A DNA stretch of 64,000 bases from Actinomadura sp. J1-007 (GCF_009793335.1 NZ_WING01000003.1:992001-1056000), one strand, 5' to 3'. Positions 1-10,022 are shown, counted from the stretch's first letter. Notes: generated by a model not told the origin, from the sequence alone. Made by a program: numbers and translations.

Positions 1-2119
1 CCAGCGGGCCCTCGGCGGGCCCCGCCAGCTCGCCCGGCATCAGCATCGGGATCCCGGGCGGGGTGACGACGACGGTGGCGGCGGCGACCCGTCCCGGCAG
101 GCCGTCCAGGGGAACGCGCTCGGTGCGGTCCCGGATGAGGGCCTGGTGGCAGTCGGACGGCGTCAGGACGGGCTCGGGCAGGTCGGTGAAGACCTGGTCG
201 AGCAGCAGGTCGAGGTGCGCGTCGCGCAGCGTGCCGTGCACCCGGTCGCAGAACGCGCGCAGCGTGACGCCGGGCGGACCGAGGCCCGGCAGCAGGGCGT
301 CGAGGGCGACGCCGTCGTCGTAGGCGTTCTTGAAGTCGATGAGGGCGTCGATCAGCGTGCCCCACTTGCCCTTGGTGATGCCCATCGAGAACAGCACCAG
401 CAGGGTGTGGTCCCCGGTCTTCTCCACCACGATGCCGCGCCGCTGGAGGTAGGCGGCGACGATCCGGGCCGGCACGCCCTCGTCGAGGGTCCCGGTGACG
501 GCGTCCGCGCCGGGGCAGGTGATCGTCACCTTGATCGGGTCCAGCAGGCAGTAGCCGTCCTCCAGGCCGTCGAACCCGTGCCAGGCGGCCCCCGGCTCCA
601 GCGTCCAGCAGCCGGGATCGGCGGCCAGCAGCGCCGGGTCGGCGTCGGCGAAGGCGGCCGAGCGGCCCGTGCGCGGATCGGTGACGCCGGGCGGCTGCCA
701 CACGCCGAAGAACCAGCCGGGCCGTCCGCCGTCCTCGCGGACGCGGACGGCCAGCCGCGCCATCGCCTGCCGGAACCGGACCGCCTCCACGATGGCCTCG
801 CCCGTGAGGAACGACCCGGACGGGCCGTCCATCATCGCCGCCGCGACGTCCAGCGAGGCGATCATCGGGTAGAGCGGCGAGGTGGAGGCGTGCATCAGGT
901 ACGTCTCGTTGAAGCGGTCGTAGTCCACCGGGGCCCGCTCGGACGGGCGGACGTGCAGCATCGCGGACTGCGAGAGGGCGGCGAGCAGCTTGTGCGTGGA
1001 CTGGGTCGCGAACACGGTCGGGCGCCGCTCGCCCGGCAGGGTCCGCTCGTCCACCGCCATGCCGTACCGCCGCGCGTACAGCGGGTGGAACCGCGCGTAG
1101 GCGAACCACGCCTCGTCGAAGTGCACGCGCGGGACGGACGCGGACAGCAGGTCCCCGACGCGCACCGCGTCGTGGCACAGCCCGTCGTACGTCGAGTTGG
1201 TGATCACCGCGTACGTGGGGTCCCCCGCCGCGAGCGGGTGGCCGGCGAGGCGCGCGCGCACCGCCGCCCGCTCCAGCGCGGCGGGCGGGACGGGCCCGGC
1301 GAGGCCGAGGCCGTTGCGCTCGGGGACCAGGTAGACGGGGCGCGCCCCGGTGATGGTCAGGGCGTGCTGGATCGACTTGTGGCAGTTGCGGTCGACCAGC
1401 ACGGTGTCGTCCCGCGCGATCGCGTGGTGCGCGACGACGCGGTTGGCGGTCGAGTTGCCGTTGACCACGAAGAACGTGCGGTCCGCGCCGAAGACCCGGG
1501 CGGCGTTGCGTTCGGCGTCGCCGATCGGGCCCGTGTGGTCCAGTGGGGACCCCAGTTCGGGGACGGAGATGGACAGGTCGGCGCGCAGCAGGTTCTCTCC
1601 GAAGAAGTCGAAGAACGCCCGGCCGACCGGTGATTTCAGGAACGCGATGCCGCCCGCGTGCGCCGGGGTGTGCCAGGAGTAGCGATGGCGGTCCTCCATG
1701 CGCCGCAGGGCGCCGAAGAACGGCGGCAGGAGCTGCTCGCCGTACTGCTCGGCCGCGTGCGTGATGCGCCCGGCGATGAAGCCGGGGGTGTCCTCCAGCG
1801 GGAAGACGTAGCCCTGGATGACCTCGTACACCCACAGCGGGGGCTCCTCGCCGGAGGCCACCAGGAACACCGGCAGGCGGCGGAAGCGCTCGGCCACCGC
1901 CCGCAGCACCCGCTCGGCCTCGGGCAGGTCCCAGGAGAGCAGCACCGCGCCCAGCGAGGCGTCCGAGCCGATCACCGCCAGGGCGTCGTCGCCGCGGTTC
2001 GTCCAGCGGGTCGGGAAGCCGGACTCCTCCATCGCCGAGCGCACGCGGCGGACCTGCCCGGCGAGCGCCGTGTCCGCGTCGCGACCGTCCGTGATCATGA
2101 CAAGGATCGTTCGATGCAC
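1..2119 (-). CDS. Orn/Lys/Arg decarboxylase, PLP-dependent (C-terminus outside window)
   Basis: Fold-type I PLP decarboxylase of the basic amino acid group (ornithine, lysine or arginine to the polyamine or diamine). The N-terminus reads MHRTILVMITD and resembles the receiver-like wing domain of this family. Next come the PLP-domain segments NGNSTANRVVAHHA, the aspartate region VHFDEAWFAYARF, and the lysine motif ATQSTHKLLAALSQ, whose K should form the Schiff base. The C-terminal domain is present almost to its end, and the gene runs off base 1. The start is a GTG at 2119 with GGAG about 8 bases upstream; an in-frame ATG at 2098 would lose the first beta strand. It is divergent from the kinase. 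Which amino acid it uses cannot be told from sequence. Confidence 0.9.
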   Translation of the reverse strand, partial: MHRTILVMITDGRDADTALAGQVRRVRSAMEESGFPTRWTNRGDDALAVIGSDASLGAVLLSWDLPEAERVLRAVAERFRRLPVFLVASGEEPPLWVYEVIQGYVFPLEDTPGFIAGRITHAAEQYGEQLLPPFFGALRRMEDRHRYSWHTPAHAGGIAFLKSPVGRAFFDFFGENLLRADLSISVPELGSPLDHTGPIGDAERNAARVFGADRTFFVVNGNSTANRVVAHHAIARDDTVLVDRNCHKSIQHALTITGARPVYLVPERNGLGLAGPVPPAALERAAVRARLAGHPLAAGDPTYAVITNSTYDGLCHDAVRVGDLLSASVPRVHFDEAWFAYARFHPLYARRYGMAVDERTLPGERRPTVFATQSTHKLLAALSQSAMLHVRPSERAPVDYDRFNETYLMHASTSPLYPMIASLDVAAAMMDGPSGSFLTGEAIVEAVRFRQAMARLAVRVREDGGRPGWFFGVWQPPGVTDPRTGRSAAFADADPALLAADPGCWTLEPGAAWHGFDGLEDGYCLLDPIKVTITCPGADAVTGTLDEGVPARIVAAYLQRRGIVVEKTGDHTLLVLFSMGITKGKWGTLIDALIDFKNAYDDGVALDALLPGLGPPGVTLRAFCDRVHGTLRDAHLDLLLDQVFTDLPEPVLTPSDCHQALIRDRTERVPLDGLPGRVAAATVVVTPPGIPMLMPGELAGPAEGPL

Positions 2120-2297
2120 TGGTGGCTCCAGGGGGGATCGGGAGGTGCGCCCGAGGTCTACCCTCCACACCAGATCGTTACGCTGTGCGCCTTATCGGTC
2201 ACGCAACGCCCGCGAGGGTCACGGCGGCGTCCCGTCCGGGCGGGCCGGTTCGGACGGCGGGCGCCGTCCTCCGGCGGGTGGACTAGTTTTCCTTGCT

Positions 2298-3805
2298 GTG
2301 GCTGAGGATCTCGGACGGGTGCTGGCCGGGCGTTACCGGCTGGCCGAACTGCTGGGGCAGGGCGGCATGGGGGCGGTCTGGCGCGCCCACGACGCGGAGC
2401 TGGACCGCGAGGTCGCCGTCAAGGAAGTGCGGCTGCCGGACGGCCTCGACCAGGCGCAGCGCGCGTCGTGGATCGCGCGGCTGGACCGGGAGGCGCGCGC
2501 GGCGGCGCGGCTGACGCATCCGGGCATCATCACCGTGCACGACCGGATCACCGGCGAGGACGGGCGGCCGTGGATCGTCATGGAGTTCGTGCGGGGCCGT
2601 TCGCTGGACGACCTGCTCAGGGCGGAGGGGCCGCTGCCCGCGCGGCGGGTCGCCGAGCTCGGCCTCCAGGTCCTCGACGCGCTGCGCGCCACGCACCGGG
2701 CGGGCATCACGCACCGCGACATCAAGCCCGCGAACGTCCTGCTCGACGGCGACCGCGCGATCCTGACCGACTTCGGCGTCGCCGCCGTCGAGGGGGACGC
2801 CACGTTGACCCGTTCGGGGGCGCTGCTCGGGACGCCCGCGTTCATGTCCCCGAGCAGATCCGCGGGGAGGCGGCGACGCCCGCGTCCGACCTGTGGTCGC
2901 TCGGCGCGACCCTGTACCGGGCCGTCGAGGGCCGCCGGCCGTTCGAGGGCGGGAACCCGGGCGCGGTCTTCGTCGCCATCGCGACGGAGCCGCCGCTGCC
3001 CGTGTCCAAGGCCGGTCCGCTCGAACCCGCGCTCACCGGCCTGCTGCGCAAGGACCCCGCCGAACGCCTGACCGCCGACCGGCTCCACGAGCTGCTGACC
3101 CGCGCCGCGCAGGAGCCGTGGGTGCCCGTGGTGCCGGCCCCGGCCCCGCCCCCGCACGCTGAAACGCCGCCCTCTTTCAAGCGGCCGTTCCCTCCCCCGG
3201 TGCCGACGGGTTCGGCGCCGGGGGCTTCGGGGCGGCGGCGGGTCGCCGTGCTGGTGACGGCAGCGGCGTTGGCCGCCGCCGTGCTGATCGGCGCGGGCGG
3301 GTACGCGGCGGTGCGGATGGCGTCGGACTCCGGCCACAAGGGCAAGGAAGGCGGCTCGAACGGCGCGTACAGCGGCAGGCTGCACGTACCGATGCAGCTC
3401 CGGGAAGTGCGCGCCGAGAGCCCGGCGCCGTGCGGGAACGCGAGGACGGCGAGCAGCGACGGCCGCACCTGCTACGAGCTGGGCGGCGGTTTCGCGGTCT
3501 CCGCGGTCAACGAGATCAGGATGCGGCCGGCGGACCCCGGGCAGGGCTCCCCGACGCCGCTGCTGGCCGTGAGGCTCACGAACGCCGACACCGCGCGGTT
3601 CGTACAGCTGACCGAGAAGGCCGCCGCGGCGTACCGCCGGGACGTGAACGCGCCCGCCGCCAAGGTGGCCGTCGTCGTGGGAGACCAGGTGGTCATGGCC
3701 CCGTTGATGATGAACGCCATTCCCGGCGGGGCGTTCGACATCAACCCGGGCGCCTCCGGCAAGACCGACCTTGAGGGCCTCTTCCGCCGCCTGGCCGGCC
3801 GCTGA
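2298..3805 (+). pseudogene. Ser/Thr protein kinase with extracellular SecDF P1-head-like domain, frameshifted
   Basis: Pkn-type receptor kinase. From the GTG at 2298 it shows the glycine loop GQGGMGAVW, K42, HRDIKPAN (D141) and DFG (158-160). The frame then breaks at the CCCC run 2848-2851: adding one C restores MSPEQIRGEA and the rest of the kinase fold (SDLWSLGATLY). After a proline-rich linker there is one membrane segment near 3240-3315, then an outside domain ending in VVMAPLMMNAIPGGAFDI. That ending resembles the P1-head domain of SecD (V-L-D-x-x-V-x-S-A-P-x-I-N pattern). As sequenced, the protein stops out of frame after about 185 sensible residues. The break is probably a missing base in the assembly. 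The domain call is from memory of the family. Confidence 0.8.
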
Positions 3806-3834
3806 CCGCTCGCGGACGTGTCTCCCCACAGGTC

Positions 3835-4872
3835 TCAGCCGAGGATGCGGTAGACGCCGAGGTCGTCGTCGTTGACCCCGGCGGGCGTGGCCTGGTTGAG
3901 CGACGCCTCGACCCCGACCCAGCCGTGGAAGCCGCCCCGGTCGTCCACGACCTGGATCATGGGCTTGACGTGCGAGTTGCCGGTGTAGCAGTACTCGCCC
4001 CGGTCATCGGCGTGTTCGGTGTGCCAGTGCCAGAGGGTGTCGCGGCGGTGGCCGCCGGAACCGTTGGCGGGCGCTATGTAGTAAACGGTGTGCGTGGCGC
4101 CGTCGGCGGTCTCCGTCTCGGCGCCGAGGCACCGTTCGTCCGCGCAGGGGGTCCAGCGCGTGACCCAGAACGGTGCGCCGTCGCCGTGATCGACGTACCC
4201 CTGGTATCCGGTTTTCGGGCTGTGCCTGGTCTTCCACAGGTGGTAGCGGTGAACCAGCTTTGCATGGTCCGTCGCCGCGACGGAGGTCGCGGGCACCCGG
4301 TCGTCCCATGCGGCATTGCTGCCGTTTCCGAAGCCGTGAGTGGCACCGAAATTGCTGTTCCGGAACTCGACGTTGCCAAGCCTGCCGTTCGCCAGGGTGC
4401 TGAGCGTCCAGTTCTCCCATAATCCTCCGGCCCAGGAAATGTGCAGCCTGGTGCCATTCACGGTGTACGTCCCCGCGTAGGTCTGGGGCGCGCCGGTGGA
4501 TTGCCAGCCTCCGGCGGTCAGCACGTTGCAGTCGCGCGGCGTGCAGTTCCTCGCGAGGACCCCTGTGTCGGCGCGCGCGACGCGCGTTCCCTGGGACCAA
4601 TACCAGTGCTGCTCGGATACGGTTCCGTCGGCTGAGAAGCTGTACTGGCCCAGGCGGACCCAGTTCGCCGCGGAGGCGGCGTTCAACTGCCCGATGGCGA
4701 TGGCGAAATTGGCCTTGCCCAGCGGCAACGACACGGCCTGCGCTGCCGCCGTTGGGGCGAGTGCCGTGGCGCAGAGGGGCGCCGCGGCGGAGGCCACCAC
4801 GTTCACAATGGACGAGCGGATCGTTATCTCCAGGAAGTATCGTTTGCGAAGCCTGAGGCGACGTGCACGCAT
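3835..4872 (-). CDS. secreted protein of unknown function
   Basis: I do not recognise the family. From the ATG at 4872 the protein has about 345 residues: an Arg-rich N-terminus (MRARRLRLRKR), a hydrophobic Ala-rich stretch ending LAPTAAAQA that reads as a Sec signal peptide, and a body rich in Trp, Asn, Gly and Cys. The mature part holds paired cysteines (NCTPRDC, CADERC, EYCY), suggesting disulfides and an extracellular fold. A longer TTG start at 4947 is open, but neither start has a good ribosome site. It is convergent with the kinase and tandem behind the nitrilase, with no clear functional link. Confidence 0.7.
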   Translation of the reverse strand: MRARRLRLRKRYFLEITIRSSIVNVVASAAAPLCATALAPTAAAQAVSLPLGKANFAIAIGQLNAASAANWVRLGQYSFSADGTVSEQHWYWSQGTRVARADTGVLARNCTPRDCNVLTAGGWQSTGAPQTYAGTYTVNGTRLHISWAGGLWENWTLSTLANGRLGNVEFRNSNFGATHGFGNGSNAAWDDRVPATSVAATDHAKLVHRYHLWKTRHSPKTGYQGYVDHGDGAPFWVTRWTPCADERCLGAETETADGATHTVYYIAPANGSGGHRRDTLWHWHTEHADDRGEYCYTGNSHVKPMIQVVDDRGGFHGWVGVEASLNQATPAGVNDDDLGVYRILG

Positions 4873-5018
4873 ATCGCCCGGCCGCGGAAAGGCCGGCGGG
4901 CCGCGCATCGAACGAATCGCGCCGCCGCGCCCGGCCCCGACGATCAAGTCTTCAGAACGTCCGCCCGAATCGGCTCGGGCGACACGCGCCTTCCGCCGAT
5001 TCCTCCGACAGGTCGAGT

Positions 5019-5942
5019 TCAGGCGTCCCGGAATTCGGTGGGGTTGTGGCGGCGGCGGTCCACCTCAAGGCGGAAGACGTCCGGTCGTGCGTAGTGGCCG
5101 GTCGGGTCGAAGTTCTGCCGTTCTCCACGGAGAACCGCAAGGTCGATGTCCGCGGTGACCAGGCGTTCCTCGCCGGACACGGGCGGGACGATCCATGCTC
5201 CGTCGGGCCCTGCGATGGCCGAACCGCCGTCGCAGGAGGAAACGCGGTCGGCGAGCTGATCGTGGAACGGAAAGTCGGTGGGGACGTCGGCATAGGAGAA
5301 CAAGGCACCGGCCGCCAGCGAGTAGACCCGCCCTTCCATGGCGATGAATCTCGTGATGTCGGTCGTGTTGCGGCAGGACCCGGGCCAGACGGAGATGTGC
5401 AGTTCCTCGCCTTGGCCGTAGAGGGCTTGGCGGGCCGACGGCATCCAGTTCTCCCAGCAGATCAGACCGCCCACGGTGAGGCCGCCGACGCGGTGGGTGC
5501 GCAGTCCGTGTCCGTCGCCGGTCCCCCAGACCAGGCGTTCCTCGTGGGTGGGCATCAGCTTGCGGTGGACGCCGACGATTCCCGCGGCCGGGCAGATCGC
5601 GAGCAGGGTGCAGTAGACCGTTCCGCGGACCCGTTCGGTGATGCCCAGGTAGGTAAAGACCTTCAGGTCGCGGACGGCCGTGGTGATCGCGGTCAGTTCC
5701 GGGCCGCCCAGTTCGACGGCGGCGTTCAGATAGGCGGCGTACGCGCGTTTCTGGTCGGGGTCGTCGAACCTGGCGCCGCCGGTGTGCTTGAGCCAGAACG
5801 GATAGCCGGACAGGAACGTCTCGGGGAAGGCGAGCACCTCGACCCCGTCGGCGGCGGCGCGCGAGAGGAAGTCCAGCACGGCGGCCGTTCCCGCGGCGGG
5901 GTCCAGCCAGGGGCAGCGGGCTTGCGCGGCGGCGATACGCAT
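5019..5942 (-). CDS. nitrilase (carbon-nitrogen hydrolase family)
   Basis: A 307-residue CN-hydrolase of the nitrilase branch, converting a nitrile to the carboxylic acid. The catalytic triad is visible: E41 in FPETFLSGYP, K128 in HRKLMPTHEER and C162 in GGLICWENWMP. The RKLMPTHEERLVWGTGDG block is typical of true nitrilases and not of amidases. A GGGAGG ribosome site lies about 9 bases before the ATG at 5942. It is divergent from a TetR regulator 127 bases away, whose palindrome sits in the shared intergenic region, so local control by that regulator is plausible. The substrate is unknown. Confidence 0.92.
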   Translation of the reverse strand: MRIAAAQARCPWLDPAAGTAAVLDFLSRAAADGVEVLAFPETFLSGYPFWLKHTGGARFDDPDQKRAYAAYLNAAVELGGPELTAITTAVRDLKVFTYLGITERVRGTVYCTLLAICPAAGIVGVHRKLMPTHEERLVWGTGDGHGLRTHRVGGLTVGGLICWENWMPSARQALYGQGEELHISVWPGSCRNTTDITRFIAMEGRVYSLAAGALFSYADVPTDFPFHDQLADRVSSCDGGSAIAGPDGAWIVPPVSGEERLVTADIDLAVLRGERQNFDPTGHYARPDVFRLEVDRRRHNPTEFRDA

Positions 5943-6034
5943 GACCGCGATCCTCCCAAACCTGGGCGTTCCCCGGACACCGCGCCGCGGACGTCAGCGC
6001 GGTCCGATCCACGAAAGTTGCCGGAACGGCATCT

Positions 6035-6064
6035 TTGCTTTTTCGGCACGCTTTGCTAGCGTGC
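6035..6064 (+). promoter_or_regulatory. leaderless promoter and palindromic operator of the TetR gene
   Basis: TTGCTT (6035-6040), 16 bases, then TAGCGT (6057-6062), with the ATG at 6070 only 7 bases further on, so the transcript is probably leaderless. A perfect inverted repeat GCACGC-N7-GCGTGC (6046-6064) covers the spacer and the -10 box. That position fits repression by the TetR protein encoded just downstream. It could also affect the divergent nitrilase gene. Confidence 0.55.
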
Positions 6065-6069
6065 TCGGC

Positions 6070-6726
6070 ATGACGGACGGCGGGGAACGGACGCACGGCG
6101 GGGAACGGCTCGGGCTACGCGAGCGGAAGAAGCGGGAGACGCGCGCGGCGCTGAGCCTCGCCGCGATCCGGCTGTGCGTCGAGCGCGGGTGGGGCGACGT
6201 CACCATCGAGGACATCGCCGAGGCGGCGAACGTGTCCGTGCGCACCTTCCGCAACTACTTCTCCGGCAAGGCCGAAGCGGTCGCGGCCAGGCACCTCGAC
6301 CGGATGCTGGCGATCGCGGACGAGCTGCGCGCGCGGCCCGCCGCCGAACCCCTGTGGGACTCGATCGCCATCGCCGTACAGGCGCGGTTCGAGGCGGGAG
6401 ACGACGCGGGCGGCGGGGCGGGCGAGGGGGCCGTCGCCGACGATCGGTGGAGGGACGGGCTCCGGCTGATGCTGGCCGAGCCGGCGCTGCACGGTGAGGT
6501 CGCCAAGGCGAACGCCGCCGCGGAGGACGCGCTGGCCGAGGCGGTCGCCGAACGCACCGGCACCAGCACAGCGGACGACGTGTACCCGAAGCTGGTCGCC
6601 GCCGTCGTCGGCGCGGGCAGCGCCGTGGCCGTGACGCGGTGCATGCGCGCCGATCCGCCCGTCCCGCTCGTTCCGGTGCTGCGCGAGGTGTTCGAGCGGA
6701 TCGCGGCGGGCCTGCCCGTTCCTTAA
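6070..6726 (+). CDS. TetR-family transcriptional regulator
   Basis: A 218-residue one-component regulator. The N-terminal helix-turn-helix is clear (TIEDIAEAANVSVRTFRNYF, about residues 41-60), followed by the YFSGK start of helix 4 and an all-helical ligand domain. The ATG at 6070 was chosen because a promoter ends 7 bases before it; no ribosome site is seen, consistent with a leaderless message. It is divergent from the nitrilase and followed by the FAD monooxygenase, either of which may be its target. Confidence 0.88.
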   Translation: MTDGGERTHGGERLGLRERKKRETRAALSLAAIRLCVERGWGDVTIEDIAEAANVSVRTFRNYFSGKAEAVAARHLDRMLAIADELRARPAAEPLWDSIAIAVQARFEAGDDAGGGAGEGAVADDRWRDGLRLMLAEPALHGEVAKANAAAEDALAEAVAERTGTSTADDVYPKLVAAVVGAGSAVAVTRCMRADPPVPLVPVLREVFERIAAGLPVP

Positions 6727-6801
6727 CGAGGTTTCCAGACCGTCCCGGCCGCCGTCCGGCCGGTTCGGCATGCCCTTTTGTTCATGTTGAGGAGAACGCT
6801 G

Positions 6802-8361
6802 ATGCTTGCCGATGCGGTGATCGTCGGAGGCGGCCCGAACGGGCTGATGCTGGCCTGCGAGCTGAGCCTGGCGGGCGTCCGGCCCGTCGTGCTGGAGCGC
6901 CTGCCGCGGCCGAGCGAGGAACCGAAGGCGAACGGCCTGCTCGGGCAGGTCGTGAAGCTGATCGACCACCGGGGCCTGTACGAGCGGCTCAGCGGCAGCC
7001 CCGGGCCGCCTCAGCCGAACTCGGCGTACTTCATGTTCGCCGCGATGAGCATGGACCTGAGCCTGCTGGACGCGAGTCCCGTCCACGCGCTTGCGGTACC
7101 GCAGCGCCGCATCGTGCAGGTGCTGGAGGAGCGCGCCCTCGAACTCGGCGTGGACGTCCGGCGGGGCCACCAGGTCGTCGGCCTGGCGCAGGACGGCGGC
7201 TCGGTGACCGTCGACGTCGAGGCCCCGGACGCGCCGTACCGGCTGCGAGCCCGTTACCTCGTCGGCGCGGACGGCGCGCACAGCCTCACGCGCAAGCTGT
7301 CGGGCATCGGGTTCCCCGGCGTCACCTACGACCGGACGACCGCGCGGACGGCGCACGCCACCGTTCCGGCGGAGTGGCTGGATCCCGCGACCGGCGCGCT
7401 GAACGTGCCCGGCTACGGGCCCGTTCCGCCGTTCCTTCCGCAGCGCACCGAGCACGGGGGCTTCTCCTACGCGCCGCTGCCCGGCCATCCGCCGCTCGTC
7501 AGCACCATGGAATGGGACCAGCCGGAGACGGACGCTCCGATGAGCCTTGAGGAGTTGCGGGCGAGCATCCGCCGCGTCCTCGGCGCCGAGATCCCGCTCG
7601 GGCCGCCGTCCGGCGAAGGCCCGCATGTGCTGCGCCGCCTGACCGGCGGCAACACCCGGGTGGCCGAACGGTTCTCCGACCGCAGGGTCTTCCTGGTCGG
7701 CGACGCGGCGCACGTGTACGCCACCGGCGGCGGGCCGGGGCTCAACCTCGGCCTTCAGGACGCGGTCAACCTCGGCTGGCGGCTCGCCGCCGCGATCCGC
7801 GGCGGCGCCCCGGCCGGGCTGCTGGACGGCTACGAGACCGAGCGGCGGCAGGCCGCCCGCCGCATGATCCTCAACGCCCAGGCGCAGGCCGCGCTGACGG
7901 CCCCGGGCGGCGACGTCACCGCCCTGCGCGAACTGTTCACCGAGCTGCTCGGCCACCGGGACACCGTCCGGCACCTCGCCGACCTCATCGCGGGTGCCGA
8001 CGTCCGCTACGACATGGGCGTGAACGACGCGCACCCGCTCATCGGCCGGTTCGCTCCGGACCTGGAGCTGCGGACGCCGGACGGGACCGTACGGCTGGCG
8101 GAGCTGACCCGGTCCGCGCGGCCGCTGCTGCTCGACCTGACGGAGGACGCGTCCGCGGCCGCGTCGCTGTCCGACTGGGACGGCCAGGTGGAGGTCGTCA
8201 CCGCGCGCCCGCCGTCCCCCGCTCCCCCGGCCACGGCCCTGCTCCTCCGGCCGGACTGCTACGTCGCCTGGGCGACGTCGGCGTCCCGCCCCGGTCCGGA
8301 GGAACGCGATTCCCTCCGCAGCGCCGCGCGGCGCTGGCTCGCCGCCCCCGCCCACGCCTGA
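6802..8361 (+). CDS. FAD-dependent aromatic monooxygenase (PheA/TfdB or Rox type)
   Basis: A 519-residue class A flavin monooxygenase. It has the N-terminal dinucleotide fold VIVGGGPNGLMLACELSLAG, the second FAD motif VGADGAHSLTRK, and the third motif GDAAHVYATGGGPGLNLGLQD. A C-terminal thioredoxin-like tail starts near residue 400, as in phenol hydroxylase and rifampicin monooxygenase-like enzymes. It would hydroxylate an aromatic substrate or drug using NAD(P)H and O2. The ATG at 6802 has GAGGAG 6 bases upstream. It directly follows the TetR gene, which suggests substrate-induced expression. The substrate cannot be inferred. Confidence 0.9.
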   Translation: MLADAVIVGGGPNGLMLACELSLAGVRPVVLERLPRPSEEPKANGLLGQVVKLIDHRGLYERLSGSPGPPQPNSAYFMFAAMSMDLSLLDASPVHALAVPQRRIVQVLEERALELGVDVRRGHQVVGLAQDGGSVTVDVEAPDAPYRLRARYLVGADGAHSLTRKLSGIGFPGVTYDRTTARTAHATVPAEWLDPATGALNVPGYGPVPPFLPQRTEHGGFSYAPLPGHPPLVSTMEWDQPETDAPMSLEELRASIRRVLGAEIPLGPPSGEGPHVLRRLTGGNTRVAERFSDRRVFLVGDAAHVYATGGGPGLNLGLQDAVNLGWRLAAAIRGGAPAGLLDGYETERRQAARRMILNAQAQAALTAPGGDVTALRELFTELLGHRDTVRHLADLIAGADVRYDMGVNDAHPLIGRFAPDLELRTPDGTVRLAELTRSARPLLLDLTEDASAAASLSDWDGQVEVVTARPPSPAPPATALLLRPDCYVAWATSASRPGPEERDSLRSAARRWLAAPAHA

Positions 8362-8483
8362 CCCGAGCCCGCGGGCCGAGCCCGCGGCGGCACCGCGGGC
8401 GTCGCTTATAGGCCGCGGGTGATGTTCCGTTGTACTTTGGGCGCCGCTGGATTCTTCGGCACGGACGAGAGACCGGGGGGCGG

Positions 8484-10022
8484 ATGAGCGTTCGCAGCAT
8501 CCTGTTCGGGTCCGTCGAGGACGCCGGAGATCCGGGCGGCGCGGAACCGGAGTACTTCCGTGACCTGAACCTCGACCAGGTCGCCGGGGCGGTCGCGGAG
8601 GCGGCCGGTTCGCCGGACGTCGCGCCGTACTTCCACCGGCCGCTGCACGACCCCGCGCAGGTCGTCCACCGGCAGCGGATCTTCCGCGACCTGGAGGACC
8701 CGGCGGTGCTCGCGGTCGCCGAACGGTTCACCGCGTCGATGGCCAGGACGCGAACCCGGCTGGACGCGCTGGCGCGCCGGAAGCACCCGCCGCAGGCGGA
8801 CCGCTGGTTCCTGGAGATCGTCCTCGACCACACCGCCGCGGTGGAGGGGCTCGGCGAAGGGCTCGACGCGGCCGGCGTCGCCTCGCCCGGCCTGCGGACG
8901 CTCCGCGACGACATCGCCGCGCTCGCCTCGTCCGCCCCGTTCAACGAGTTGCGGGAGGGAGCGGCGAGGCTGCGGGACCGGCTCGGCGAGGTCCGCTACG
9001 ACCTGCTCCTGCGCGGCGACCAGGTCAGTGTCGCCGCGCACGACGAGGACGGCCGGTTCGACTACGCCGAACGGGTGCTCGCCAGGTTCGAGCGGTTCCG
9101 GCAGCAGCCGCCGCGCGCGGCCCCCGTGGACCGTGCGCCGGTGTACGGGCTGGACGCCGTCGAGGCCGGCGTGCTGGACCTCGTCGTCGAGCTGTTCCCC
9201 CGCCTGTTCGCCGACCTGGCCGCGTTCCGCGAGACCCATCGGGACTTCGTCTCCGCGGACGTCGTCCGCGCCGACCGCGAGCTGCGGTTCTGCCTCGGCT
9301 ACGCGTCGTTCCTCGCGCCGGTGCGCGAGGCCGGCCTGCCGACCTGCTATCCAGCGGTCTCGTCCACCGGCAAGGAGCTGCTCGCCCTCGACGTCTACGA
9401 TCTCGCGCTGGCCGCCAGGCCGGCCGGGCGCGCCGGGCGCGTGGTGACGAACGACCTGCGCCTGGACGGCGACGAGCGCGTGCTGGTCGTCTCCGGGCCC
9501 AACCAGGGCGGCAAGACGACGCTGGCGCGCACGTTCGGCCAGCTGCACCACCTCGCCGCGCTGGGCTGCCCCGTCCCGGGCCGGGAGGTGCGGATCCACC
9601 TGCCCGACCGGATCTTCACCCATTTCGGACGGCGCGAGGCCGTCGGCGGGCTGGCCAGCAAGCTGGAGGAGGAGCTGCTGCGGCTGCGCGAGATCCTCGA
9701 ACGCGCGACGCCGCGCAGCGTCATCGTGCTCAACGAGACGTTCAGCTCCACGACGTTCGGCGACGCGCGCCTGCTCAGCGAGTCGGTGCTCGACGCGATC
9801 GTCCGGCTGGACGCGCCGTGCCTGTGGGTGAGCTTCGTCCACGAGCTGTCCCTGCTGAGCCCCACGGCGGTGAGCATGGTCAGCACCGTGGCGGACGACG
9901 ACCGCACGACCCGTACGTACAAGGTGGTCCGGCGGGCCGCCGACGGCCGCGCCCACGCGCTCGCCCTCGCCGAACGGCACGGGCTGACCGGCGCGCAGAT
10001 CACGGAACGGATGCGCGCATGA
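8484..10022 (+). CDS. MutS-like ATPase A
   Basis: A 512-residue protein related to the core and ATPase parts of MutS. The Walker A is GPNQGGKTT (residues about 338-346), in place of the usual GPNMSGKST; then GREVRIHLPDRIFTHFGRRE, and a Walker B-like VIVLNETFSSTT. The N-terminal mismatch-binding domain of canonical MutS is absent; the first 250 residues are helical, with ordinary sequence. The start has CGGGGGG just upstream. It overlaps the next gene by 4 bases (ATGA), and the partner is a paralogue, so a heterodimer is plausible. Canonical mismatch repair MutS is generally absent from actinobacteria, so a role other than MMR is likely. Confidence 0.85.
   Translation: MSVRSILFGSVEDAGDPGGAEPEYFRDLNLDQVAGAVAEAAGSPDVAPYFHRPLHDPAQVVHRQRIFRDLEDPAVLAVAERFTASMARTRTRLDALARRKHPPQADRWFLEIVLDHTAAVEGLGEGLDAAGVASPGLRTLRDDIAALASSAPFNELREGAARLRDRLGEVRYDLLLRGDQVSVAAHDEDGRFDYAERVLARFERFRQQPPRAAPVDRAPVYGLDAVEAGVLDLVVELFPRLFADLAAFRETHRDFVSADVVRADRELRFCLGYASFLAPVREAGLPTCYPAVSSTGKELLALDVYDLALAARPAGRAGRVVTNDLRLDGDERVLVVSGPNQGGKTTLARTFGQLHHLAALGCPVPGREVRIHLPDRIFTHFGRREAVGGLASKLEEELLRLREILERATPRSVIVLNETFSSTTFGDARLLSESVLDAIVRLDAPCLWVSFVHELSLLSPTAVSMVSTVADDDRTTRTYKVVRRAADGRAHALALAERHGLTGAQITERMRA

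Noticed and set aside
146..1633. Long open frame on the plus strand
   Set aside because: It is the antisense shadow of the Orn/Lys/Arg decarboxylase; the minus-strand frame carries the PLP motifs and the family fold.
6802..8361. Naming the FAD monooxygenase as rifampicin monooxygenase (rox)
   Set aside because: The fold fits many aromatic hydroxylases, and no rox-specific feature could be confirmed by eye.
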